From the NCBI RefSeq assembly GCF_004358325.1, contig NZ_CP037940.1, forward strand, positions 1,674,001 to 1,738,000: 64,000 nucleotides of DNA, written 5' to 3'. The position numbers and the translations under genes were made by a program. This DNA comes from Periweissella cryptocerci (GTDB lineage Bacteria > Bacillota > Bacilli > Lactobacillales > Lactobacillaceae). Shown in pieces: positions 42,463-51,140 of the stretch (the stretch's first letter is position 1; each line of letters starts with the position of its first letter). Below the pieces are notes generated by a model, which saw nothing but the letters and a program-made list of their open reading frames with translations, ran no database searches and had not been told where the DNA came from.

Positions 42463-42813
42463 ATGCCGAAAATTGTCAAAACGATTATGTTAGTAATTAT
42501 CGCCTTAACAGTCTCAGGTAAAACCACCGCGATAATTCCAGCGACCCACGCTGATGCTGCTGCAAAAGTTTGGATTGCCCCCAAGCATGGTAAAAAATAT
42601 CATAAGAAGAAAAACTGCCGGGGATTAAATAACGCTAGGTCCAAGAAAAGAATTACCCTAAAAAAGGCGAAGCAATCAGGCTTCACATTATGTGGCTGGG
42701 AAAAGAGCCGCGCTTACAAACGGGTACTTAGTGTAAACAAGCAAGGAATAATAGAACGCCAAGCAACGTTTGTTATGGTACCGCTACAAAGGGCGCTACC
42801 AGTTGGTAAATAA
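42463..42813 (+). CDS. Small secreted basic protein with partial His/Cys motif
   Basis: 116 residues. A signal sequence (VKTIMLVIIALTVSG) and a likely cleavage site after THADA near residue 31. The mature part is very basic. VWIAPKHGKKYHKKKNCRGL then LKKAKQSGFTLCGWE fits the lactobacillar pattern Y-H-x-x-x-C ... G-x-T-x-C-x-x-C, seen in many secreted endonuclease-linked or metal-binding small proteins. The last Cys is absent here (CGWE). Function unknown. A strong AAAGGAG ribosome binding site precedes it, and TATAAT at 42422-42427 is a possible -10 box. The 42196-42420 gap holds no gene I can support. Confidence 0.7.
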   Translation: MPKIVKTIMLVIIALTVSGKTTAIIPATHADAAAKVWIAPKHGKKYHKKKNCRGLNNARSKKRITLKKAKQSGFTLCGWEKSRAYKRVLSVNKQGIIERQATFVMVPLQRALPVGK

Positions 42814-42858
42814 TAGCCATTTTAGATAAAACATAGCACCTATAAGTTAATTATTTTT

Positions 42859-42893
42859 AAAAAATCCATTTCTTTTGCGGAATTGGATTTTTT
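42859..42893 (+). terminator. Intrinsic terminator after small secreted gene
   Basis: AAAAAATCCA pairs with TGGATTTTTT around a loop of 15 bases. Repeat C begins on the next base. Confidence 0.85.
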
Positions 42894-43260
42894 GGGTTCT
42901 ATTCCGTCTGACGTGGAATTTATAAAATGTGATGAGATGTATGATGCCACTGCGTGGAATTATTGATTACCGCTAAACTTGCAGCGACAAGGATTACGGC
43001 ATATTATTACTCAGATTGCCTACTCAAACTAACGAAGAGGCTGGAAACAGGCTGGACTTTAGCTCGCACCGTGATGGCATAATCAGTAACGGGTTTCGTT
43101 ACTGATTATGGATTTGTGAAGATGGTTAGCGCGCTAGCGAACCAAGCTTCGCAAACATTTGAAGACCGCACTGTGGCTTCAAATGCTTGTCTTCCATCAC
43201 GGTGTCCAGACTGGTTCCAGCCTCGTAGTGGGAATCAATCTGAGAAATTCCACGCTAGAA
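42894..43260. repeat. R1 repeat copy C (only the inverted module left)
   Basis: The left end GGGTTCTATTCCGTCTGACG starts at 42894 and the right end AATTCCACGCTAGA is at 43246-43259. The forward module has been deleted: GATGCCACTGCG joins TGGAATTATTGATT directly. The inverted module (about 43030-43215) is complete. Its outer stem is GAGGCTGGAA with TTCCAGCCTC and CACCGTGATGG with CCATCACGGTG. It contains a perfect CATAATCAGTAAC/GTTACTGATTATG hairpin and the core stem CATTTGAAG (43156-43164) with CTTCAAATG (43177-43185). Confidence 0.88.
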
Positions 43261-43413
43261 AAATTTTAGCCATTTTTGGCATTTAAGGCGTTGATACTTT
43301 AAGTTTTCGCCAAGGCGTAGCGGTGAGTATCGAACAATGTTTGGGACTATGTTAGGCTAACAATTACTTATGCGGTGTTGATGTGTCGACACACGCAGAT
43401 GGAGGAAATTGTA

Positions 43414-44031
43414 GTGAACAAAATTGATAATAAAAAGAACATCATCGTCATTCATATCTTAGTTGCGTGTTTCATTGCGTTTATTTTCTTATCTAAGAAT
43501 CGGTTTGAGTTTTTGATTGTGAATATTATTTTAGCGCTGATTCCATTTGATTGGAGTTTGGTGATTAAAAATGTCAAAAATAAACTTGTCGTCGGGATTT
43601 CTTTGGTCGCATGGCTAATTTTTTATCCTAATACGATGTATATGATTACGGATTTTAGTCATTTGTCATCAATCGGAACCGGATTAATGACCGCGAGTCA
43701 GTATTTCCACTATTCTATTTTAGCGGTGGGGATTTTTATGGGGGTATTGTTTGGGTTAAGTAGTGCAACCCTGGTTTATGAACGTTTTATTGGTAAAGAC
43801 GGGTTAATTCCGCAAGCCAGTTTCTACGCGGTGTTATCAATTATTTCATCAGCGGCCATTTATATGGGACGTTTTGCCCGGTTGAACTCAATTGACTTAA
43901 TCACAAATTTCCAAGTAACATTGGCAACCATGCGCAATGCAGTTGGGCATGACTTCTATGTTTTTGTGTTGTGTTTTGCTGCGCTACAACTGGTGTTAAT
44001 GCTCGTGTTCCAAATTTCAAAAAAATTATAA
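43414..44031 (+). CDS. DUF1361 family membrane protein
   Basis: 205 residues from GTG 43414, which follows GATGGAGGAAATTGTA; an ATG start at 43375 would put the ribosome binding site inside the gene. About six membrane helices. VAWLIFYPNTMYMITDFSHL matches the family's W-L-x-F-x-P-N-x-x-Y-x-x-T-D motif, and AAIYMGRFARLNSIDL matches G-I-Y-x-G-R-F-x-R-x-N-S-x-D. The function of DUF1361 is unknown. It is transcribed alone and ends in an R2 hairpin. Confidence 0.85.
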   Translation: MNKIDNKKNIIVIHILVACFIAFIFLSKNRFEFLIVNIILALIPFDWSLVIKNVKNKLVVGISLVAWLIFYPNTMYMITDFSHLSSIGTGLMTASQYFHYSILAVGIFMGVLFGLSSATLVYERFIGKDGLIPQASFYAVLSIISSAAIYMGRFARLNSIDLITNFQVTLATMRNAVGHDFYVFVLCFAALQLVLMLVFQISKKL

Positions 44032-44068
44032 GGGCAACAGTTGCGACAAAATTGGCCGACAACTGCAA

Positions 44069-44114
44069 ATAACCTGATTTCTCCTTGTTAGCATGAGGCA
44101 GAAATCAGGTTATT
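44069..44114. repeat. R2 hairpin repeat, copy 4
   Basis: AATAACCTGATTTCT (44069-44083) pairs with AGAAATCAGGTTATT (44100-44114) and is followed by TTTTCGG. Where copy 2 has GGCC it has AACC, matched by GGTT in the other arm. It probably serves as the terminator of the DUF1361 gene. Confidence 0.75.
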
Positions 44115-44237
44115 TTTCGGTTAATCGTTAAATGTTTACCATTGCCAGTCACGTAATTACCAATTTACATTTTGTGCGAAAGAGATTGGTCAATGTCTGT
44201 TTAATATTCGTAGCCATACATATTATTGAACATTTCA

Positions 44238-44251
44238 TGAATACGCTTTCA
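44238..44251 (+). promoter_or_regulatory. cre-like site at the promoter of the oxidoreductase gene
   Basis: TGAATACGCTTTCA matches the CcpA site TGWAARCGYTWNCW at 13 of 14 positions. A TATTAT -10 candidate begins at 44252, so the site covers the promoter spacer. This suggests carbon catabolite control of the gene at 44309. Confidence 0.6.
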
Positions 44252-44308
44252 TATTATGGGACAATTTAGTATCATGAAGCTATTAAGTAATTGACAAGGA
44301 GCACTAAA

Positions 44309-45370
44309 ATGACAGAAAAAATTGTAATGGCGTTTATTGGTTTTGGGAAAAGTACTAATCGTTACCACTTACCATATATTAAATTGCGTGAAAATATTAC
44401 CGTTAAACGCGTAGTTACGCCACACTTGGACAAACGAGTTGCGGAACGAGAAGCGTGGGAAGCAACTGGGACAACTTTTTCAACGGACATCAACACAATT
44501 CTTGACGATCCAGAAATTAATTTAGTTTCAATTGTCACGCCGGCACCTTCGCACTTTGAATTTGCTAAGCAAGTTTTGAATGCCGGTAAGAACCTAGTGA
44601 TTGATAAACCAATGGTAACTTCAATTGAAGAAGCCAAGGAATTGATTGCTTTGGCAAATGAAAAAGGCGTGATGATGATGCCTTTCCAAAACCGTCGCTT
44701 TGATAGTGACTACCTTGCGTTGAAGCACGTGCTTAAAGCTGGTTATGTTGGTCGTCCGTTGGAACTTGAAGTGCACATGGATCACTACCGTGAAGATGAA
44801 ACGCTGCATACTGGCGCACAAATTGATGGTGCATACTATGGCCACGGGGTGCACATGTTGGACGAAGTTGTGTCATTACTGGGGAAACCAAACGCTGCGA
44901 CGTATGATTTACGGGCAACGCGGAATCCTGATAGTACAATTGAAGACCAATTTGAAGTCGGTTTATTGTATGACAATGGCTTGAAAGCAACTGTGCAAGC
45001 AACAGAAATGGCTGCAATCGCATATCCTAAGTGGGTTTTACATGGGACTAAGGGCTCATTTATTAAAAATAATATTGATCAACAAGAATATGACTTGAAG
45101 ACTGGTATTATGCCAGGGGACGAAGGTTTTGGGGTCGAAGCACCACAGGACTTTGGTAAAGTTAAGTATCAAAATCAAAATGGTGACTGGATTGAAAAAA
45201 TCATTCCAAGCCCCGTTGGTGATTATGGTCGCGTTTACGATGCAGTCGTTGCCACGATTACGAACGGTGCACCAAAATTAGTTTCAGATGAAGAAATGTT
45301 AACAGTGGTTGAATTAATGAGCCACGGTTTCGATGCACCGAGCCCATCAGTTTTCCGTTACGATAAATAA
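44309..45370 (+). CDS. Gfo/Idh/MocA-family oxidoreductase
   Basis: 353 residues from ATG 44309 after AAGGAGCACTAAA. The N-terminal Rossmann domain begins VMAFIGFGKSTNRYHLPYI (the usual G-x-G-x-x-G reads G-F-G-K-S-T). SIVTPAPSHFEFAKQVLNAG and NLVIDKPMVTSIEEAKEL carry the family's E/D-K-P catalytic lysine region. The second domain has YGHGVHMLDEVVSLLGKP with the conserved His near 180. Substrate unknown: the YvaA/YdgJ-type branch acts on sugars or inositols with NAD(P). It is a single gene with a cre-like site and a terminator. Confidence 0.9.
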   Translation: MTEKIVMAFIGFGKSTNRYHLPYIKLRENITVKRVVTPHLDKRVAEREAWEATGTTFSTDINTILDDPEINLVSIVTPAPSHFEFAKQVLNAGKNLVIDKPMVTSIEEAKELIALANEKGVMMMPFQNRRFDSDYLALKHVLKAGYVGRPLELEVHMDHYREDETLHTGAQIDGAYYGHGVHMLDEVVSLLGKPNAATYDLRATRNPDSTIEDQFEVGLLYDNGLKATVQATEMAAIAYPKWVLHGTKGSFIKNNIDQQEYDLKTGIMPGDEGFGVEAPQDFGKVKYQNQNGDWIEKIIPSPVGDYGRVYDAVVATITNGAPKLVSDEEMLTVVELMSHGFDAPSPSVFRYDK

Positions 45371-45373
45371 TTT

Positions 45374-45414
45374 AAAAGTGTTGTCTGGATTAAATTTCCA
45401 GGGAACACTTTTTT
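45374..45414 (+). terminator. Intrinsic terminator after oxidoreductase gene
   Basis: AAAAGTGTTGTCTGG pairs with CCAGGGAACACTTTT around ATTAAATTT, followed by further T. Confidence 0.88.
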
Positions 45415-45426
45415 GCTATAAAACAA

Positions 45427-45474
45427 TAGAACCGCAGTAATTCGATACTTGAAAAGTACAGAAATGATAATCCT
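45427..45474. repeat. R1 repeat, right-arm fragment next to copy D
   Basis: CAGTAATTCGATACTTGAAA and AGTACAGAAATGATAATCC match the right arm of copies E and the short form at 14705. Copy D begins on the next base, so D may have inserted beside or recombined with an older copy. Confidence 0.7.
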
Positions 45475-46132
45475 GGCTCTATTTCGTCTGACGTGGAATT
45501 TATAAAATGTGATGAGATGCATGATGCCACTGTGTGCCTGAAAATCACATTGTGCACCGAGATGGAAGCACATGCCCAAAACTGCTTGCTTATGCCTGAG
45601 GTACGGCAACGCAAAACATTCCAGCAGTTTGTTTGCAACAAACAACTGAATCTAATCAAAACCCGATTAGATTAGCCTTCCAGGCTGAATGTCTGTCTTG
45701 GGCAATTCGGGATAGCTGGCAGTCTATTAAAGCTAAAGACTGCTCATCTACCCTCAGCGACAAACTTGACACATGGTGTCAAGTTCGTCCCATCACGGTG
45801 TAAAGCCTGTCGGCCACAAAGTGATTTTCAGTCACTCCGCTAGATAAGCGTGGAATTATTGATTACCGCTAAACTTGCAGCGACAAGGATTACGGCATAT
45901 TACTAGTCAGACTGCCTACTCAAACTAACGAAGAGGCTGGAAACAGGCTGGACTTTAGCTCGCACCGTGATGGCATAATCAGTAACGGGTTTCGTTACTG
46001 ATTATGGATTTGTGAAGATGGTTACCGCGTTAGCAAACCAAGCTTCGCAAACATTTGAAGACCGCACTGTGGCTTCAAATGCTTGTCTTCCATCACGTCC
46101 ACTGGTCCAGACACGTAGTTCCACGCTAAAAC
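45475..46132. repeat. R1 repeat copy D (two modules, expanded core domain)
   Basis: The largest copy. The left end GGCTCTATTTCGTCTGACG starts at 45475 and the right end TTCCACGCTA lies at about 46119-46128. The forward module (about 45528-45845) has, in place of the CCAAAGGGCGGT loop, about 110 nt at 45580-45690: GCTTATGCCTG ... GGCAACGCAAAACAT, then TTGTTTGCAACAA, then TCTAATC with GATTAGA, and CAGGC closing on GCCTG. A related domain is in copy H. The inverted module (about 45928-46120) is complete, with CATTTGAAG (46052-46060) and CTTCAAATG (46073-46081). Confidence 0.88.
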
Positions 46133-46155
46133 CAATATTTTTAATCACGGCCGGT

Positions 46156-46542
46156 TTATTTACGAAGCTTATTTAGAATAAACTCAATGCCGGCGATTAA
46201 CCCCACCGCTAAGAATGGCGTAGCAGCAATAATCCGAATATCGACGCGCATAAGTCCAGTGATGATACCGGTAAACACAAAGACCACGAAGAGTCGTTTT
46301 ACTAAATCGGCGTTTTTATTTTGCATAATTTCGCGGTGGGTTGTGGCATCAGATTGATAATGGATGTAGTTAGTAATCCCGCTGGAAATTAAAGTGACTT
46401 TTCGATGTGATTGTAATTTTTTGAAACGGCGCTCTAAAATCAGCGCTTTAGTAATCGCATATATGGCAATGCCTAAGCATAGTAACAAAAAAATGCCGAA
46501 AATCAGTGCGGGTGTGGCTAATGCTGGATGATAAGCATGCAT
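46156..46542 (-). CDS. Small membrane protein of unknown function
   Basis: 128 residues. A first membrane helix at about 10-33 (ALIFGIFLLLCLGIAIYAI), a basic stretch LILERRFKKLQSHRKV, then two closely spaced helices (about 87-103 and 106-122). I do not recognise a family. The start codon follows a minus-strand GAGGTAACTTT. It is divergent from glgB. Confidence 0.6.
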   Translation of the reverse strand: MHAYHPALATPALIFGIFLLLCLGIAIYAITKALILERRFKKLQSHRKVTLISSGITNYIHYQSDATTHREIMQNKNADLVKRLFVVFVFTGIITGLMRVDIRIIAATPFLAVGLIAGIEFILNKLRK

Positions 46543-46899
46543 AAAAGTTACCTCCGTTTCAATTTTAAAAATTAGAATACTTTAATATTACTGTTTAAAG
46601 ATTGAATATACAAGGCTTTTTGAAAGTGCGAGGGCCTTGTACATAATTTCACTAACTAAAGATTAGAAACTATTAATATATTGATAGGATTATAATAAAC
46701 ATGGGTTTTAAAACGAGTTAATAGACACTTATTGTGCGTGTGAAGAATTTGTGAAATTGTTTTTTGCGAAATGTACAGAAAAGTCAAACTTTGTCCGTTA
46801 GGTCTTCTATCATTTAGCGTATCTTAATGAATGGATTAAACGAATTGGACTAAATTAATGTTAATAATCGGGCAATAGGGATATAAAAAGGGAGATAGA
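46543..46899. other. Intergenic region between gene 46156 and glgB
   Basis: 357 bases without a gene. TACAAGGC and GGCCTTGTA form a hairpin at about 46608-46642. A TATAAT at 46690-46695 is a possible -10 box toward glgB, about 200 bases before its start, but no good -35 goes with it. I see no clear CcpA site. Confidence 0.5.
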
Positions 46900-48783
46900 A
46901 TGACTAAAGTTAAACAAGAATCAGCATATCTGTTCAATACAGGTCAATCATTTCAAAGTTACGATTTCTTAGGACTGCATTTACAAGCCGATGGATCATA
47001 TACATTGCGTGTATGGGCACCGAATGCTAAAGGGATAGCAATTGTCGGAGATTTTAATGATTGGGAACCAACGATTGAGTTAACAATGCTTGATACAACC
47101 GGGATTTGGGAAGCTAACACTGATGGAATTCATCCGGGTGATCACTATAAAATTCAAGTGACTGGACTGGATGGTCGGACGTATTTAAAAATTGATCCAT
47201 ATGCTCGGCAGTTTGAAAAGAAGCCTGGTGTGGCGGCAATTGTACCAGCACCAACAACTTTTAAATGGCATGACGGCTTATATCTTGGCCGGCGTAAGCG
47301 CCTGCACCATGACCAACGCCCATTAAACATTTACGAAGTGCATTTAGGTTCATGGCGTCGGAATGCTGATGATTCTTACTATTCATATGAGCAATTAGCC
47401 GATGAGCTAATTCCATATGTTAAAGAACTTGGCTACACGCACATCGAAATCTTGCCAATTACTGAACACGTACTGGATGCATCGTGGGGCTATCAAACAT
47501 TTGGTTACTTTGCGCCAACATCACGTCATGGAAATTGGGAAGGCTTCTTAAACTTCATCGACCGGTTACACGCCGAAAATATCGGGGTGATTGCTGATTT
47601 TGTGCCAGGACACTTTATTAAAAATTATGATGCGTTGTATGAATATGACGGGACCGCAACATTTGAACCCCAAGATAAGTTCACCGCTAAAAACGTGCGT
47701 TGGGGTACTTGGAATTTTGATTTAGGTAAACCCCAAGTACAAAGTTTCTTAGTTTCAAGCGCGATGTTTTGGTTGAAAGAAGCCCACATCGACGGTCTGC
47801 GGATTGATGGTGTGACGAACATGATTTACCTTGATCAAGATGAAGGCAAGGATCATATCCGTAATGAACATGGCGATAACCGTGATTTGGCAGCAATTGC
47901 GTTCACACAAAAGCTAAATGCCGTTGTGAAGCAAAACTTACCAGACGTGATGATGATTGCAGAAGAATCATCACCCTTTGTCGGCATTACGAAGCCAACG
48001 AATGAAGGCGGCCTTGGTTTTGACTACAAATGGAACATGGGCTGGATGAACGATACATTGAAATTCTTTGAAATGGATCCACTGTTCCGGAAAGACAATT
48101 TTAACTTACTAACTTTTTCATTCATGTACATGTACGATGAAAAATTCATTTTGCCATTATCACATGACGAAGTTGTTCATGGTAAAAAGTCGTTGATGCA
48201 CAAGATGCCCGGCGATCGCTATAATCAATTTGCCAATCTGCGCTTGATGTTTGCCTATTTGACGGCACACCCAGGTAAACAACTACTCTTTATGGGTAGT
48301 GAATGGGGGCAATTCCTCGAATGGCGTGACTATTCAGCGCTCGAATGGAAAGATTTAGCGGATGAAATGAACCGTGAAATGAGCACATATACCAACGTGT
48401 TGAATCACTTGTACACGGATTCTAAAGCTTTGTTCCAACAAGACGATCGGGCGGATGGCTTAATTTTCACCAATACTGATGACGCAGCTAGTTCGACGAT
48501 GACGTTCATTCGCCAAGGCATTGCGCCACGCGACTTTATGGTCACTGCCTTTAATTTTGTGCCAGTGGAAAAGCGCCAGTTTAAAATTGGTGTGCCATAC
48601 CCAGGAACGTATGAAGTTGTGTTGAACACCGAAGATGAAGAATTTGGTGGCACATGGACGCACGTTGAAACGACCTTTAAAACCGAAGCGGTCGCATACA
48701 AAGGCCAGCCTTACAGCTTTGAAGTAACCTTACCAGCGACTGGTGCCCTCTACATTAAGCCCAAACGCATTCGGATGAAATAA
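46900..48783 (+). CDS. glgB: 1,4-alpha-glucan branching enzyme
   Basis: 627 residues, GH13. An N-terminal CBM48 (about 25-115: YTLRVWAPNAKGIAIVGDFN) is followed by the catalytic barrel. VHLGSWRR, the region I motif DFVPGHF, DGLRIDGVTNMIYLD with the nucleophile Asp near 300, MIAEESSPF with the acid Glu, and LSHDEVVHGKKSL with the third Asp are all present. It lacks the longer N-terminal N1 domain of the E. coli enzyme, as is usual for Firmicutes. It makes the alpha-1,6 branches of glycogen. First gene of the glycogen operon. Confidence 0.96.
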   Translation: MTKVKQESAYLFNTGQSFQSYDFLGLHLQADGSYTLRVWAPNAKGIAIVGDFNDWEPTIELTMLDTTGIWEANTDGIHPGDHYKIQVTGLDGRTYLKIDPYARQFEKKPGVAAIVPAPTTFKWHDGLYLGRRKRLHHDQRPLNIYEVHLGSWRRNADDSYYSYEQLADELIPYVKELGYTHIEILPITEHVLDASWGYQTFGYFAPTSRHGNWEGFLNFIDRLHAENIGVIADFVPGHFIKNYDALYEYDGTATFEPQDKFTAKNVRWGTWNFDLGKPQVQSFLVSSAMFWLKEAHIDGLRIDGVTNMIYLDQDEGKDHIRNEHGDNRDLAAIAFTQKLNAVVKQNLPDVMMIAEESSPFVGITKPTNEGGLGFDYKWNMGWMNDTLKFFEMDPLFRKDNFNLLTFSFMYMYDEKFILPLSHDEVVHGKKSLMHKMPGDRYNQFANLRLMFAYLTAHPGKQLLFMGSEWGQFLEWRDYSALEWKDLADEMNREMSTYTNVLNHLYTDSKALFQQDDRADGLIFTNTDDAASSTMTFIRQGIAPRDFMVTAFNFVPVEKRQFKIGVPYPGTYEVVLNTEDEEFGGTWTHVETTFKTEAVAYKGQPYSFEVTLPATGALYIKPKRIRMK

Positions 48784-48834
48784 AATATAAATTAAAAAAA
48801 CTTATAAAACACGCAAACATAGAAAGGCATTAAC

Positions 48835-49983
48835 ATGGCTAAAGAAAAAATGATCAGTTTAATTTTGGCAGGGGGCCAAGGGACTCGTTTAGGCAAACTT
48901 ACGAAGTCAACCGCGAAACCAGCTGTTCCATTTGGTGGTCGCTACCGAATTATTGATTTTACCCTCTCAAACGTTGCTAACTCAGGAATTAAAACTGCGG
49001 GTGTGATTACGCAATACCAACCACTCGAATTGAATGACCACATCGGAAATGGTTCAAGTTGGGGTTTGAATACCAACCGGGGCGGTGTCACAATCTTGCA
49101 ACCATACCAAACTTCAGAAGGTAGCAAGATGTTTGAAGGAACGGCGCACGCCATCTACCAAAACATTGACTACATTGACCAACAAGATCCTGACTACGTT
49201 TTGATTCTTTCTGGTGATCACATTTACAAGATGGATTACGATGAAATGCTCCAAGAACACAAGAAAAACAACGCTGCATTGACAGTGGGTGTGCTACCAG
49301 TTGAATGGGACGAAGCTTCACGTTTCGGAATTATGAACACCGATGATGAAAATCGTGTGACTGAATTCGTTGAAAAGCCTGAACACCCAGAATCAAACTT
49401 AGCCTCAATGGGTATTTACATCTTCAACTGGCAGACTTTGCGTGAATACTTGATGGCCGGTTACAGTGGCGATAACCAATTGATGGACTTTGGTAAGCAC
49501 GTGATTCCATTGTTCTTGATGAACCACGAAAAAGTCTTTGCACATGCCTTCAATGGCTACTGGCGCGACGTTGGTACTGTCCAAAGCTTGTGGCAAGCTA
49601 ACATGGAATTGTTAGATGCCCCTGAAAACTTACAATTACAAGATAAAGATTGGCAAATTTACTCACAATCAGAAGCATTACCAGCCGCAATGATTACCGC
49701 AGGCGCAGATGTTAAAAATGCGACAATCTCAGATGCTTCAATCATTGAAGGTAACGTTGAACACGCGGTGCTTTCTAAGAGCGTCAAAGTTGAGCAAGGT
49801 GCTCAAATCAAGGATTCAATGGTTATGCCTGGTGCCAAGATTGGCAAAAATGCCAAAGTTGAATACGCCATTATTGGTGAAAATGCAGTGCTTGAAGAAG
49901 GCGCCGCGGTTATTGGAACACCCGACCAAATTGCCTTGGTTGGTTATGGAGAAATCGTACACGGAGGATATGTTAAGTCATGA
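48835..49983 (+). CDS. glgC: Glucose-1-phosphate adenylyltransferase, catalytic subunit
   Basis: 382 residues. [20 protein letters not shown] is the pyrophosphorylase nucleotide-binding loop, [18 protein letters not shown] contains the conserved region around the allosteric and substrate sites, [10 protein letters not shown] has the catalytic Asp and FVEKPE the substrate Lys. The C-terminal left-handed beta-helix has hexapeptide repeats ([18 protein letters not shown]). It makes ADP-glucose, the committed step. It pairs with GlgD, whose gene overlaps it by four bases (ATGA). Confidence 0.96.
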   Translation: MAKEKMISLILAGGQGTRLGKLTKSTAKPAVPFGGRYRIIDFTLSNVANSGIKTAGVITQYQPLELNDHIGNGSSWGLNTNRGGVTILQPYQTSEGSKMFEGTAHAIYQNIDYIDQQDPDYVLILSGDHIYKMDYDEMLQEHKKNNAALTVGVLPVEWDEASRFGIMNTDDENRVTEFVEKPEHPESNLASMGIYIFNWQTLREYLMAGYSGDNQLMDFGKHVIPLFLMNHEKVFAHAFNGYWRDVGTVQSLWQANMELLDAPENLQLQDKDWQIYSQSEALPAAMITAGADVKNATISDASIIEGNVEHAVLSKSVKVEQGAQIKDSMVMPGAKIGKNAKVEYAIIGENAVLEEGAAVIGTPDQIALVGYGEIVHGGYVKS

Positions 49984-51140
49984 AAAAGGGATCAATGAGC
50001 GCCATCATTAATTTGTGGGAAAATGCAGAAGAATTAGCACCAATTACACGGACACGTCCGATTGGGATGTTGCCATTTGGTGGCCGTTACCGTTTATTGG
50101 ACTTTAGTTTGTCAAATGTGGCCAACGCTGATATTCAAAACGTGATGATTGCAATGCCAACATCAGGGCGTTCGGTGCAAGATCATTTGCGTTCTGGTCA
50201 AGACTGGAACTTGGACACAATTCAAGCAGCTCTGTATACTTCTCCATATAACGATTTGAGCTTGGTTTCTGAAAAGAAGCGTGAAAGCTTGAAAAACCAC
50301 TACTACGATAATGAAGTATTGTTCTTGGAAAAGGCGAATACTGAATTCACAATTTTAACTGGTGCCCGTGATGTTACTAACATTGATTTGCACGATGTGT
50401 TGGAACACCACCAACAAAGTGATGCGGACATCTCAGTCGCCTACAAGAAGTACCCAATTGATCAAGTAACCCCTAACATGCCAATCGTTATCCAAGATGG
50501 AAATGGGATGGCAACTGAAGTTAAGCGGGCTCAAGATTGTGAATTGACTGATCCGGTAGCTGTTTCAGTTAACGTCGCAATTTTTAACACCCAAACGTTG
50601 ATTGCTTTATTCAAGCGGGCTAACGAATTGGGCTACATGGACAACATGGACGCCGTGATTAATGATGCCGTTGAAAATCAAACCGTTTCTGGTTATGAAT
50701 ACACCGGTTTCCACCGTCGTATTGAAACAATCAAGTCATACGTGGACTCAAACATGGCGATGCTTGATTTGGCAAACTACCAAACATTGTTCGCACCTGA
50801 ACGCCCAATCTACACTAAAACTAAGCAAGGTGCACCAACTCGTTTAGGCGAAACGGCCCACGTGGTTGAATCTGCCTTTGCTTCAGGTAGTGAAATTTTA
50901 GGAACCGTGAATCGCTCATTGCTTTCACGGAGCATCCAAGTCGCTGCTGGTGCCGAAATTGATGATTCAATTGTGATGCAAGGGGTACAGGTTGGTCGTA
51001 ACACGGTCGTTAAGCACGCTATCATCGACAAAAACGTCCAATTAGGCGAAGGTCTCTCAATTATCGGGACGCCGGATGCACCGATTATCATTGGTAAAAA
51101 CCAAAAAATTATGCAACAAAGTGAGGTGCTTAATGACTAA
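49980..51140 (+). CDS. glgD: Glucose-1-phosphate adenylyltransferase, regulatory subunit GlgD
   Basis: 386 residues. It is similar in fold to GlgC ([21 protein letters not shown]-terminal hexapeptide repeats), but the glycine-rich G-G-x-G-T-R-L loop is replaced by [15 protein letters not shown], and the G-D-H motif reads [10 protein letters not shown]. This is the expected GlgD pattern: inactive or weak alone, raising the activity of the GlgC/GlgD hetero-tetramer in Firmicutes. It overlaps glgC by four bases and glgA by eight. Confidence 0.94.
   Translation: MKKGSMSAIINLWENAEELAPITRTRPIGMLPFGGRYRLLDFSLSNVANADIQNVMIAMPTSGRSVQDHLRSGQDWNLDTIQAALYTSPYNDLSLVSEKKRESLKNHYYDNEVLFLEKANTEFTILTGARDVTNIDLHDVLEHHQQSDADISVAYKKYPIDQVTPNMPIVIQDGNGMATEVKRAQDCELTDPVAVSVNVAIFNTQTLIALFKRANELGYMDNMDAVINDAVENQTVSGYEYTGFHRRIETIKSYVDSNMAMLDLANYQTLFAPERPIYTKTKQGAPTRLGETAHVVESAFASGSEILGTVNRSLLSRSIQVAAGAEIDDSIVMQGVQVGRNTVVKHAIIDKNVQLGEGLSIIGTPDAPIIIGKNQKIMQQSEVLND

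Noticed and set aside
49980..51140. glgD as a second catalytic glgC
   Set aside because: The G-G-x-G-T-R-L nucleotide loop and G-D-H motif are missing, the expected pattern for the regulatory subunit.
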